From positions 1,364,001-1,428,000 of the forward strand of contig OZ025786.1 in the NCBI GenBank assembly GCA_964019425.1: DNA of 64,000 bases, in the 5' to 3' direction. The stretch comes from Flectonema sp. DT1601 (taxonomy: Eukaryota; Euglenozoa; Diplonemea; Diplonemida; Diplonemidae). Positions 31,063 through 41,347 of the stretch are shown piece after piece. Position numbers and translations under genes: made by a program. The notes beneath the pieces are model-generated. The model saw nothing but the letters and a program-made list of their open reading frames with translations. It ran no database searches and was not told where the DNA came from. Every line of letters starts with the position of its first letter. Within the stretch, counting starts at the first letter, position 1.

Positions 31063-32241
31063 ATGCCGCTTCCTTCTTCTGCAACGCAGCCGATGGGACC
31101 GACAGGTGGATATACGACGCCGTCATCACCGCCAGCAATGAGAAGGTGGTATGCATCACCTAGTTATGATAGGAAAACATTTGAAGTAAACAGCAGTGGA
31201 ATGGGTACTTCTCCTATGAAAGGATTTGGTCACATTGGTATGATGAACTCACAGCAGCAACAACAACATCAACAGCAGGGTTCAGGCAGTATTCAGGCTT
31301 GGCAAATGAGATGTACTGCAACACCTACAAAGAGATACGAATCTCCTACAACACCAACAGCTGACTACAATCGAGGAAGAAGTAGAATCGGAGCTATTCA
31401 AAAAACGAGAACTCCGTCACCTGTTCATTCTGGTGCATTTCATGAAACCCGACTACCAAGATCAGGTAGCCCTGCAATGCATCCTCCGAAGAGAGTTTTT
31501 TCAACACCACCATCTTATGATAGAGATGAACCTCAACTGTTTCCTTCTCCAGCTTCTCCAAGGCAAAAAACAACTGCTCGACGTCCGTCTATGTTGTGGG
31601 ACGGTTCATCACAATTCATAATTCAACCTCAAGCACATGAAGACAAAGGTAAGTATTGTATCGTATTAGACCTTGACGAGACTATTGTTTACGCAAGAGA
31701 TGGACCAATTAAATGCAGACCTGGATATCGTGAACTCATCGCAGAATTAGGGAAGTACTGTGAAACTGTAGTTTGGACAGCAGGTGAACGATCATACGCA
31801 AAAGAAGTACTAAAACAGATTGATCCAACTTCTTCTGCAATTAGACATTGTATTTATCGTCATCATTTGTGGTTTGATGGAAGACTTGGACAAGTTAAAG
31901 ACCTTCGCCTACTCGGTAGAGAACCAGACCGTGTTTTGTTGGTTGAGAACACTCCAGACTGTCTTCGTAAGAATGCGACTCAGTCTGTGCTTGTTCCAGA
32001 CTTTCGTGGTCATGATCAGCATGGCATTCTAAGACTACTTACAAAGGTTGTTATTGAGTTGGTTAAAACTGGACAACCAGTTGCGCAATACCTCAGATCA
32101 TCTTCTTTAGTGACCCCTCGTGAGGTTAGTACCAATGTCGGCGATACTATTATTTGTCACACAATAGGTGAATCGGATGAAAATTTCTCTCACCGAGCAC
32201 CGAACCCAGACACTCTTCCGTCATACGCTAAGAAATACTAG
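31063..32241 (+). CDS. FCP1/SCP-type (NLI-interacting) HAD phosphatase, 392 aa
   Basis: HAD-superfamily phosphatase of the CTD-phosphatase/Dullard/TIM50 group. The catalytic DxDxT motif is IVLDLDETIVYARDG at about residue 202. It is followed by KCRPGYRELIAELGKYCETV and VWTAGERSYAKEVLKQIDP, the conserved W-x-H/L-R/W block, and LLVENTPDCLRKNATQSVLV, equivalent to the family's D-S/N-P motif, with a closing LLTKVV helix. The first ~195 residues are low complexity (Pro, Ser, Gln, Arg; SP and TP dipeptides, glutamine run near 65) and probably disordered. Substrates in this group are RNA polymerase II tail, SMAD/lipin-type proteins or mitochondrial import; the sequence does not choose. There is no clear transmembrane segment, which speaks against TIM50 or Dullard. 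Single exon. Confidence 0.88.
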   Translation: MPLPSSATQPMGPTGGYTTPSSPPAMRRWYASPSYDRKTFEVNSSGMGTSPMKGFGHIGMMNSQQQQQHQQQGSGSIQAWQMRCTATPTKRYESPTTPTADYNRGRSRIGAIQKTRTPSPVHSGAFHETRLPRSGSPAMHPPKRVFSTPPSYDRDEPQLFPSPASPRQKTTARRPSMLWDGSSQFIIQPQAHEDKGKYCIVLDLDETIVYARDGPIKCRPGYRELIAELGKYCETVVWTAGERSYAKEVLKQIDPTSSAIRHCIYRHHLWFDGRLGQVKDLRLLGREPDRVLLVENTPDCLRKNATQSVLVPDFRGHDQHGILRLLTKVVIELVKTGQPVAQYLRSSSLVTPREVSTNVGDTIICHTIGESDENFSHRAPNPDTLPSYAKKY

Positions 32242-33359
32242 TGGTGGTTCTATTTTTTTTGTATTATTTTAATTGACCTCTTTTTTTTTTTTTTTGTCTG
32301 TTTTTTTTTTTCCTTCTAATTGTATATTGTTCCATGAATTATCAATTTTTTGTTGATCAAAAAAAAGAAAAAAAAAAAAACAAAAACAAAAATGTATTGT
32401 ATGTTCTTCCGTTTTCCCTCCTAAAGAATTAAGTTTCCCCATTCGCTTCCTCTCTTTGTTACATTGTTCTATTTAAAAAAAAGAAATCTTTTTTTTTAAT
32501 GGGTTTTATTTGTTGCAGTTTCTTTGGATTTTTTAAAACAAAAAAAAAAAAGGAAAAAATCTGCATGCCTTATTCTCACCCTACTTCTTGCTTCTTGCTC
32601 CGTAAGGTTTTTTTTTTTTAAAAAAAAAAATAAATAATTGCCTTTTACAATTAATGGAAAATGAATTAAATAAATCGTCACAACTTTTTCTTTTAAAAAA
32701 CGAAATAATAAAAAAATAAAAAACCCAAGACCTTCGTGTTATGGTTTTTAATAAATACATCATCTTATTCTTTTTTAAAAGTTAAATTTTTTTGTGCGAT
32801 TTCTTTTTTTATTTTATTTTTTATGTATCATCAACTCACTAATGATTTAATAATGTATTGAAAAAAAAAAAAAAAAACAAAACAACAAACCGACCAGATT
32901 TTTATTCAATAAAGGCGATCAAAAAGCAGGAATAAAAAAAAAAGACAAACTGTCCACATATTTGCACCCTATCATGTGGCAAGACGTATTTTCGTTTACA
33001 TTTCTTGTGGTTGTTCATTGGAGGGATATGAAAATATTATTTTCTTCGAAAGCCGCAAAAAAAAAAAAAAAAAAAAAACAATAACATAATATCCGTTCCG
33101 TAGTTGATTTTTCTTCCTTTTGTACTCTCAGTTTCCCTCCCACTCTCCGACATGTACGTGATCGTTTTTATTTATTTACTGTTAATTACAATATTTTATG
33201 CACATCAAATTTCTAAACTTTTGACACAGCTCTCGATTCAATGTAATGGTGGCGATGTTATCTCTGACAATTTCTTTTTTTTGCTTGTTACTAATTTTTT
33301 ATTTTTTTAAATTTATAAAAAAACAAAGGAAGTCTCTTAAGGACTGAACACCAAAACAC
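32242..33359. other. 1.1-kb intergenic region
   Basis: Dominated by A and T runs. TTTGTACTCTCAG ending at 33131 is a possible acceptor. No gene or RNA is seen. Confidence 0.5.
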
Positions 33360-35360
33360 ATGTCAGAAGCAGAAGAAAAGACACTCGATGACTTTATTAC
33401 TCTCGTCAAGTACTACTCTCCTGATGACGTTGATGGCGTTCCCGAAATGGTAACCTCAAGTGAGGATAAATTAGAACTTTGGAAACAATTAATAAATAAA
33501 TATGGACCATGGCCACCAGATAAACCGTCAACGACGACACCTGAGGCAACTGATGAAGACGAGAGTGATATCTTACTACCGTTGTGTTCATTGAAAGGAA
33601 GAGCGCTAATAATCGGAATTGACTATACTGGAGTAGAACAATCAAGAGGTTGTATCTCTAGTGCTAATCAATTGGAATTATCGTTCAGAGAACAAGGATT
33701 TACTGGTGATATAAAAAAACTAGTAGACGACGGTTCCATTGACAAACTACCAACCAAAGACAACATAATATCTGCTGCTAAATGGTTGAGAGCAGGTGCT
33801 CGACCTGGCGATACGATGTTTTTGTATTTTAGTGGAAGAATTGTCCACGGTGGTCATAATGAAAGAGAAGGGTCTGGTCTTCTCTACCCAGCTGATTATA
33901 GAAAAAGTGGGCATATCAGGGGAACAGAAATAATCAGATCTATTGATGCAGAAGTCCCTCACGGATGTCAATTATTAATACTGAGTGATGCCAGACCTGG
34001 AGGATACACCATAGCGAAGTTCAGCCATCAGTTGATTTCATTTATCGAAAGTGACTTCACCCCTCGTAATGTTGTTGGTCAGCATTCAGAGTTTAAGAAT
34101 ATCCAGGTGAGTCAAATATCAATACACCGACCACGACTAGCAGAACAACATCATGATCTTGCACAGTTGTTTTGTCAGACTCTTAGTAGTCTTCGAAAAC
34201 CTAAAGAAGACTATTCCGATCAGGTTCAAGCAAAGGACCGATTCTTAGCAATGCAACAAGAACGATACAGTAACGTCGATTCTGAAAGTGAACTTATATC
34301 TAAAGATACCCCAGCGAGATACCTCGCAAATTGGGCGACTTGCTCTGTTTCAGAATTGATGAAAACACTTGGAGAACGTGGCATCCCACCGAGGAGGGTT
34401 CCTATTATACAAAATATGATCAGAACTTGTTTTAGAGATGTCGGAAAGACTCCTTATGAACTTATCAAGGCTCCTTCTCTTAGAAGTGTTCTACATGGAA
34501 TACGTGATGCTATGCATTCTGGATCTGTGGCTCCGCAGATTGACACGACTCATCCACTGGCTGAGATGTTAGAGAAGCCTGTGTTACCATATCCAGTTGG
34601 TTGGCAAACATTTGGAATATTTCCCCACCACACCATGAATTCAAGATTACATAAAGTTATTGAAGAAAGCAGTCAACCTCGAGATGCTTCACTTTGGAAA
34701 CCAAAAATTGGTTTCATTTCCTCCGCTGATGACATTCTTCAGTCTCCTCATCTCTGCACTCTCGCAGAAGCAATTTCAACAGCTGAGTCCAACAGAGAAT
34801 GTGTTGCTTTTTGTTTTAAGGGTGAGAATCCTGTTCCTGGAGAGAAAATTCAAGTTTTTTTTAAATCTAAATTTGATCTTCAAGGTCGGGGGTGGGTTAC
34901 TTACTCGAGGGAGGATTCTACAGTTGGAGACCGATGGGAGCCACCTGTTAATAAAAATAATATGGAAAGTCAACTGAGTGGTCTTTTATGGAGAGGAAGA
35001 CCAACAGCAAATCCGACAACGCCGCATCCGCATATTGGAAAGAGTGAAGTTCGGGGAGCTGTTGCTGATCGTTTGTTGGTGTCACCTCATCATCGACTTC
35101 AGCTATCAAACTTTTATCAATATTATAATAATAAGAAACTTCCTTCTGTTGTTGGGACTCTTATTGAGTGGCGTGGTCGTGAAGATAAATTATTCGATTC
35201 TCTCATATCAAAATATGGACCCTTCCCTCCAATTAACAACACACCTCTACCTGTTGGTTGGAGAGAAGCTGAGTCTCCTGCTGGTGACATCTTTTACAAG
35301 CATGTTGACGGAAGGAAGCAGTGGGTACGACCCAACCATGAGATCACCGGCAGCGTTTAA
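33360..35360 (+). CDS. Metacaspase-like pseudopeptidase with WW domain, 666 aa
   Basis: A caspase-hemoglobinase-fold domain at about residues 78-230 is recognisable: GRALIIGIDYTGVEQSRGCI, then PTKDNIISAAKWL, GDTMFLYFSG and the LLYPADY block. The catalytic histidine region that normally reads YSGHGG is YFSGRIVHGG. The catalytic cysteine region that normally reads DSCHSG is DARPGG. Both catalytic residues therefore appear lost, so it is probably a non-proteolytic paralogue. A ~40-residue module occurs twice, near the N-terminus (VKYYSPDDVDG, then LWKQLINKYGPWPP) and near the C-terminus (FYQYYNNKKLPSVVG, then LFDSLISKYGPFPP). This Y-G-P-x-P module is common in flagellate protists. A WW domain (LPVGWREAESPAGDIFYKH, then WVRP) closes the protein. 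Single exon. Confidence 0.85.
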   Translation: MSEAEEKTLDDFITLVKYYSPDDVDGVPEMVTSSEDKLELWKQLINKYGPWPPDKPSTTTPEATDEDESDILLPLCSLKGRALIIGIDYTGVEQSRGCISSANQLELSFREQGFTGDIKKLVDDGSIDKLPTKDNIISAAKWLRAGARPGDTMFLYFSGRIVHGGHNEREGSGLLYPADYRKSGHIRGTEIIRSIDAEVPHGCQLLILSDARPGGYTIAKFSHQLISFIESDFTPRNVVGQHSEFKNIQVSQISIHRPRLAEQHHDLAQLFCQTLSSLRKPKEDYSDQVQAKDRFLAMQQERYSNVDSESELISKDTPARYLANWATCSVSELMKTLGERGIPPRRVPIIQNMIRTCFRDVGKTPYELIKAPSLRSVLHGIRDAMHSGSVAPQIDTTHPLAEMLEKPVLPYPVGWQTFGIFPHHTMNSRLHKVIEESSQPRDASLWKPKIGFISSADDILQSPHLCTLAEAISTAESNRECVAFCFKGENPVPGEKIQVFFKSKFDLQGRGWVTYSREDSTVGDRWEPPVNKNNMESQLSGLLWRGRPTANPTTPHPHIGKSEVRGAVADRLLVSPHHRLQLSNFYQYYNNKKLPSVVGTLIEWRGREDKLFDSLISKYGPFPPINNTPLPVGWREAESPAGDIFYKHVDGRKQWVRPNHEITGSV

Positions 35361-35569
35361 AAACTCATTTTTTTTAAAATTTTTTTTATTTTTTTTTTAT
35401 ATTACCTGTAGCCCCTTCTGTTTGAAGTTACGAACACTTCATTTCTTTTATAAAAATAGATTCCATTATTATTTGGTTTTTTTTTGTGATTTTTTTTTTT
35501 TTTTTTTGTCTTTGAAAAAAAAAAAAAAAAACCAAGACAAAAAACAAAAACGATGAAATTATAAATTAA

Positions 35570-35589
35570 TTTTTTTTTCCTTCCTTCAG
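35570..35589 (+). promoter_or_regulatory. Candidate trans-splice or 5' UTR splice acceptor
   Basis: A run of T ending TTCCTTCCTTCAG at 35589, 43 bases before the RTF1 ATG. Confidence 0.5.
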
Positions 35590-35632
35590 TGGTATCTAGT
35601 CATTTTTTGTGTGAACACGAAATTTTCCAACC

Positions 35633-37282
35633 ATGGGAGAGAACGATCCAAAACCAGTCAAAGATGAAGAAGACGACGAAATAAATATTTTAGCACCAGC
35701 CGAACCAAAAGAAGAAATCAGAGACTCCCCAAAATGTGAAGAAGGAGATGTATTAATTACAGACGATATGTTGATATCTGAGGCATTCGGACTGGGAGAA
35801 GCAAAAAAAGAACAGAGAGAGCTGTTTAACGACGACATAAACAATCAAAAAATAGAAGAAAATGACGCAGGCATCCCAGAGGTAAAAGGTGAGGTTGGAG
35901 ACGCGATGCCTGATGATTTTGATTATGATTCAGAGGAGGACAGATCTGTCGTTAAAAAAAAAAAAGATAAAAAATCGAAAAAATCAAGAAGGAGTAAAGT
36001 TGAAAACGAAGAAGAAGCATGGCAGGATATGCTTCTAGACTACGACGACGACGATGAGATCATTCGTTCAATTAAAAAAGTCGACGCATCAAACTCTGTT
36101 GTTGATTCAAAACCCGCAACTAAATCTCAGATCGACTCGATCACTTTAGAAAGAAGCAGAGATCTAGCAACCCACTGTCATTTTTATTTTTTTGAAAACC
36201 TAGTGAAGGGAGGATTCGTCAGAGCCATAGCAAAAAAAACAAAACCAATTGTATACTCATTATTCGAAGTCATTGGATGTGAACCAACCGGAGTAGACCC
36301 CGTCAATGGCGCTGCATTAAAATATCAAGTCGACACAATTGATACTGACTGGTTACTTATATGCAAGACTGGTAATCACACAAGAAAAGTCAGACTCAGT
36401 CACGTGAGCAACACCAAAGCTACAGACAAGGAATTCGTTGAATATATAAAAAGAATGGATCGACACAACCTTTCAGTTATAACACAAAAGAAAGCTATTG
36501 AAACAAGAAAACACATTTGGGATACGTACAACGCATTCTACAACGAACCACTCACAGAAGCAAAGGTTGAGAAAATCGTTCTAACAAGACAGCGACTTCG
36601 AGGAAATGCTTCCGTCAATCTAATTAAGAATAAAGTAATTGTTCAAAATCAACTGGAACAGTTGTCAGTAAAAAGAATGGCTGCAGAGGAAAGTGGTACG
36701 ACTATCCAGGAAGGTGAATTTGAACAAAAATGTTTAGAGATGGAGCTTGATGAAACGGAACGCAAATTACAATCTGTTTTATATGGTCAAAATTCATCGT
36801 TTGGAACTCTTGCTGCACTGACATTACGAAACGCTGAAGCCAATAAAGGTAGAGAAGAAGCTGAAGACCCTATCGATGCGGTCGTTTTCGGACGTAAGCA
36901 GGGCCGCAGTGGAAAGTCATATTGGTCTGTAGGAGAGGGTGGCTTTGGAGAAAAGAAGCAAGAAATTGATACTTTCTGGAAGAAGCGAAGACAAGAAGAA
37001 CACGACACTAAAGAAGAGGCTGATACAAGACGCAAAACAGAACGCCGTAGAGGTACCTGTCCTATTAAAGATTTAGATAGTTTCATAGCTGATGTTTGCG
37101 CCAGCACTCAAGGAACTCAAATAGATGATTCAGAAGCTCTCCTCTCTCAGGAGTCGCAATCACAAAAACTTTCACAAAAACCATCGCAACAGCTGTCTCA
37201 GCAGAAGTCCTCTTCTCCTGCAAAGGCAAAGCGTCGTATCGGACTTTCAGATTTTCGAAAAAAATTAAAATCCGGAGACTAA
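35633..37282 (+). CDS. RTF1: RTF1 homologue, Plus3 domain protein of the Paf1 complex, 549 aa
   Basis: RTF1 links the Paf1 elongation complex to Spt5 and to histone H2B ubiquitylation in the nucleus. The Plus3 domain spans about residues 165-300: FFENLVKGGFVRAIAKKTKP, VYSLFEVIGCEPTGVDP, LKYQVDTI, TDWLLICKTGNHTRKVRLSH and VSNTKATDKEF match the family's blocks in order. The Plus3 domain is followed by the expected helical segment (LTEAKVEKIVLTRQRL, then LIKNKVIVQNQLEQL). The N-terminus is strongly acidic with Lys-rich patches, as in yeast and animal RTF1. The C-terminus is Gln/Ser/Lys-rich and ends with a basic tail. Length is close to yeast Rtf1 (558). Single exon. Confidence 0.92.
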   Translation: MGENDPKPVKDEEDDEINILAPAEPKEEIRDSPKCEEGDVLITDDMLISEAFGLGEAKKEQRELFNDDINNQKIEENDAGIPEVKGEVGDAMPDDFDYDSEEDRSVVKKKKDKKSKKSRRSKVENEEEAWQDMLLDYDDDDEIIRSIKKVDASNSVVDSKPATKSQIDSITLERSRDLATHCHFYFFENLVKGGFVRAIAKKTKPIVYSLFEVIGCEPTGVDPVNGAALKYQVDTIDTDWLLICKTGNHTRKVRLSHVSNTKATDKEFVEYIKRMDRHNLSVITQKKAIETRKHIWDTYNAFYNEPLTEAKVEKIVLTRQRLRGNASVNLIKNKVIVQNQLEQLSVKRMAAEESGTTIQEGEFEQKCLEMELDETERKLQSVLYGQNSSFGTLAALTLRNAEANKGREEAEDPIDAVVFGRKQGRSGKSYWSVGEGGFGEKKQEIDTFWKKRRQEEHDTKEEADTRRKTERRRGTCPIKDLDSFIADVCASTQGTQIDDSEALLSQESQSQKLSQKPSQQLSQQKSSSPAKAKRRIGLSDFRKKLKSGD

Positions 37283-37969
37283 TTATTTAGCAAGTCGGCA
37301 TCTCGTCTTCTCGTTTTTTTGGTTTGTTTCGTTTGGATTGGAGTCACTTCGACTAAAGGTCCTCTTCGTTATCTAGACCTCCGCTGATTCATTTTATTGT
37401 GACTGATAACGCGATTTACATGGTATTGGTGATGGGGAAAAAAAAAAAAAAAACTAAAAAAAAAAAAAAAAGTCAGACTAACAGTTCTGTGCTGTCCTCG
37501 TTAACCAATCACTGCTTTCTGTTTATTACAATTGCTGACGTGTTTTGGAGATATGTGAATGTAGTCACCATACAAGTACGAACTCTGTCGTTGTTCGCAC
37601 CGCTACCACCAAACTCTCAGGCTCTTTGAGGTTAGGAAAAGTGGGAGGAACCAACATCAACAACCATACCAAAAAAGAAAGAAAGAAAAAAAAGTAAAAA
37701 AATACGTAGTTCAGTGTTACCTGTCAGTTGGCTGTTACTTTATTACTTCAGTGGTGATAATTATTTTTCTTCTCTTCGCAGGATGCTTCACATGACTTTT
37801 TGTTATGATAAAGTTAATTAGAAGTTATTATGTTTTTATTATATCTTCCCCTCCTCAGCACTGTCCCCCCTGAACTTGTGTTGGTGGATTCTGTTTTGGT
37901 ATTTTATTCTTACTGTCCCTTTGATAGTATTATTGTTGTTGTTCGGTTGGGTTAATTAATTAAATAAAT
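37283..37969. other. Intergenic region with possible acceptors
   Basis: Two pyrimidine-AG sites, ending at 37781 (TTCTTCTCTTCGCAG) and 37858 (CTTCCCCTCCTCAG), precede the next gene. No other feature is recognised. Confidence 0.45.
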
Positions 37970-40890
37970 ATGGCGGCTCCACAGGGCGGGTCATCAACAC
38001 CTCCACCAGTTCCGCATCCTCCTCCGGGAATTTGGCCTGGATGGCCAGCGTTTCCTCCAGGTGGATGGCCAGCAGGTCCGCCACCACCATGGGCATGGCC
38101 GCCTATGATGTTGCCGCCTCCATACCCATTTCCGCCTATGCCTCCTGGTGCCTTGCCTGGTGCTCCAGGTGTGGCTCCTGTCGCGGTAGTTGGTGATGCT
38201 GCTGCAGCAGCCATAAACCCAACTCCGGGCGCCTCTACTGCGGCATCAAACTCTCCGACACCTCCTCCACCTTCGATTGGTATTTCTATACCGCAGGGTC
38301 TGCCTGGTGCTCCAGCTATCCCTCAAGTTCCAAATTCTGGCTATGCTGCTCCGTTTGCGAAAGGTGGTCCCACTGCAGGTTTGTTTTCTTTTATTAAATG
38401 TGTAGAACTTTTTTAAGCCTTTCTAAGTAAGGAAAGTACGACATCAACGGGTCAACTTAATAATAATAATAATAATAATAATACAGGTGGAAGCCATCCA
38501 GGGATTGTACCATCTGGTCAGTCTGTAGAGCAACAGCAAAGTGGTAACGGCGGTAACAACAGGAAAGGAAAAGCAAAGAACAGCCGCAACAACAACAGCA
38601 ACAGCAACAACAACGGTAGCAATACTGCTGGAAGTGCCAACGCAGGTGCTGTAGCGGGATTACCAGTGTCACAGGTTGGTGTACCCCAAGGTGATACTCC
38701 TCAGGGAATATTTAATAGAAATCAACAGGCTGGTCAGCTGCCACCGCAGCCGCAGCAACCAACTCCGCAGGCTGCTCAAGCTGCTCAGATGTTTTATGCT
38801 ATGCAGAATCAAGTTCCTGGGGCACATCCACACCATGTGGCTTATGCTCATCATCTTCAGCATGCAGGACTGATGCAGCAGCCACAACCACAACAACTAC
38901 AACAACAACAACCGCAGCAACAGCAGCCACCACAACATGATTCTGCAAAGGGAGGGAAACAGGCGCCAGACTTTCGAAGAAGTATGATGGGATCTGCTAT
39001 TGAAGAACCATCAGCATCACATCCTCAACCCGCGGCATCAAATCCAACTTCTGTTACTCCTCAACCTCCACTACCAACTCAGCCTCATCCTCTTCATCAA
39101 CACCACCACCATCATCATCACCACCACCAACACCACCATCATCATCACCACCACCACCACCATCACCACCACCATCAACATCAGCAGCCAACTCAACCGC
39201 AAGCGTCTCATCAGCCTCCTGTAATGTTCCCCCATTCTGGAGCAGTAAACACCTCGGCAATCAGTCAAGCAATGGCACAGTCAGCCCAGGCTGCAGTAGT
39301 AGCAGCATCTTCTGGTGCTGCGGTCCTGCAACCAGAGAACCTCTCAACTCATCCGACTGTCAGCACCAACAGCAACAACATCGCCAACAACAGTAGTCCG
39401 AATATAAATACTTTTAATGTCCCAGCTGTGGCGGCAGCTATCCCAACACCTGTTACCGGTAGTCGAACTGGTTGGGGATCAGCTGTGCCAAAGACCAAAG
39501 CACAGATCGATGCTCAGGCAGAGAGTGGTATGTTTAGTCTTCCTTTAATAAGATTGTATGAAATAATTAATCAAACAAAAGTAATAAAAAACAAAAAAAA
39601 AAAAACAGCTAAAAAAGCCCGTGAAATGAACGAAAATTACGATAGAATAATGTCTCGTCCGTCACAAGAAACGCTGCCAAGCTTGAAGGACAAGCGAAAG
39701 AATGGCAACACCAGCAACACCAACGGCAGCAATGGAGGTGGTAGTAACAGTGGAAAGTACAGTGGATACACCAACAGTAACAATACCAACAACAATAACA
39801 ACAACAATCCTGATCAAGCGAAATTTTGTGTCCGGGCATGCCCTAGCGACAAGGTGGAAGCCTTTGAGCACTGGTTAAGAGAATTTGGTGAGCCAGGCAT
39901 ATACAGACATCCAGACAAGGTATGTACTACAGAACTGAAGAGGGAATAAGAAAAAAGGAAAACCCAACTCCGAAAAATATAAAATAAAAAAAACAAAAAC
40001 AGGATTTAATGTTTATAACGTATTCTAATCCCGATACGACTGATAAAGTCTTGGCCACCATAATGCAATCTTCTGAAGATATATTTGGTGTGAAGTTATC
40101 AGTATCACCATACTTTCCACCTGGAGACAAAAGACGACCAGCAGCAAAGAGTGCGAGTCAAAATCGAAGCTCGTCATCACCTGGTGAGGGTGTGGGAAAT
40201 AGTCTTGTAAGTCAACCTCTTATAAATGGAACCAAACAGGTTCCAATGACAAACGCTGGTATTAATCCAACTGGCGGTTTGGAAACCATTCATCAAGAGC
40301 CTCTGACTTCTATGACGCATATCGTAAATGGTGGTCACAATCCAGCTTTGATTGCCACAGAAAATCCACCTCCGGTTGGTATAAGCACCAACAACAGTCA
40401 TCTCTTAATGGGTGGTGTCGTACCTATGAATCCAATTAGTAACAGAAATCTTTCAAGAAAACAACAAATATCGGAAATAGCTGAATTTGAGAAGCGGCTT
40501 GGAGATCAAGTATGTGTTAGTTAGTTGTTGTTATCATTCATGAGGGGGGGGAAGAGATATTTCTGACAAAAATCAACACAGCCCAGAAGACTGAATAATG
40601 AGCCAACAACTAGTATAGCGACCTACCTTCAGGTATTATTTTTTTTTGAAAAGTAGTTTTGGTATTTTGTATTTTTATTGTGTGATAATAATAATAATTA
40701 ATCAAAACAGAATCTTAAGCAACGAGCTGAAGAGCAAAGCCAGGCGTTTCACAGGCAGAATCAACCTGCCCAGTATTCGCTTGATTTGCAGCAATCTGCT
40801 GCTCATTTGCTTGTCCCGCCTAGCGGAATGAATTTTGCTACCACTGCAAATCACTCTCCCTTCAGCATGCCTCGTTTTCCTCCAGAATAA
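37970..40890 (+). CDS. Pro/Gln/His-rich protein with a conserved C-terminal core, six exons
   Basis: I infer exons 37970-38378, 38487-39527, 39609-39919, 40003-40509, 40582-40632 and 40711-40890. All joins keep frame, giving 832 residues. The N-terminus is Pro/Gly/Ala-rich (PPGIWPGWPAFPPGGWPAGP). The second exon has Gln tracts and a run of about 30 residues that are almost all His. Exons 3 and 4 join into the only globular-looking part: KFCVRACPSDKVEAFEHWL, GIYRHPDK/DLMFITYSNPD, VLATIMQSSEDIFGVKLSV. This has the alternating pattern of an RRM-like or other alpha/beta domain, but I cannot assign a family. Introns are 108, 81, 83, 72 and 78 bp. The 81-bp intron has no stop and keeps phase. Acceptors are A-rich (AAAAACAG). 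A (TAA)n repeat lies in intron 1. Confidence 0.8.
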
Positions 40891-41315
40891 TCTTGTTTTG
40901 AGAAGGAAAAAAAAAAAAAAAAAAAAGAAATAAAGCACTTGTGAAATATACAAAAAAAGATAAAAAAATAATAATAGTACGCTCGTTGTACGACTTCCCT
41001 CTAGCTGAAGACAGGCAATCTAAGAGATTCGGTTAAGTGTTTTGAGATTATTCTCTCTCTTTTTTTTTTCTTTTTTTTCTTTTTGGCCGTTTTTTTGTTT
41101 TGTTTTTTTAAAACATTATGAGGGATGACCATCCCTGATGTCCCCACATGTTTTGCGGCCTATTTGAGGTCTTAAGCTCATGTGGAGGCTACTTACTAAC
41201 AATGAACGTCCAGCACACCAAATTAGAGAGAATAATAAAAGTGTTTGCCTATCAGGAAACGTGAACACCATTTGCGCTATTTTTTTTTTTACAGAAGAGT
41301 AAGGATTGAGGGAGG

Positions 41316-41347
<32 letters not shown>

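Noticed and set aside
31063-32241. TIM50 or Dullard assignment for the HAD phosphatase
   Set aside because: No mitochondrial presequence or transmembrane helix is visible, and the N-terminus is low complexity. Only the wider FCP/SCP group is supported.
37960-38214. Minus-strand Gly-rich frame opposite the Pro-rich exon
   Set aside because: It is the mirror of Pro/Gly-rich coding sequence in the spliced + strand gene.
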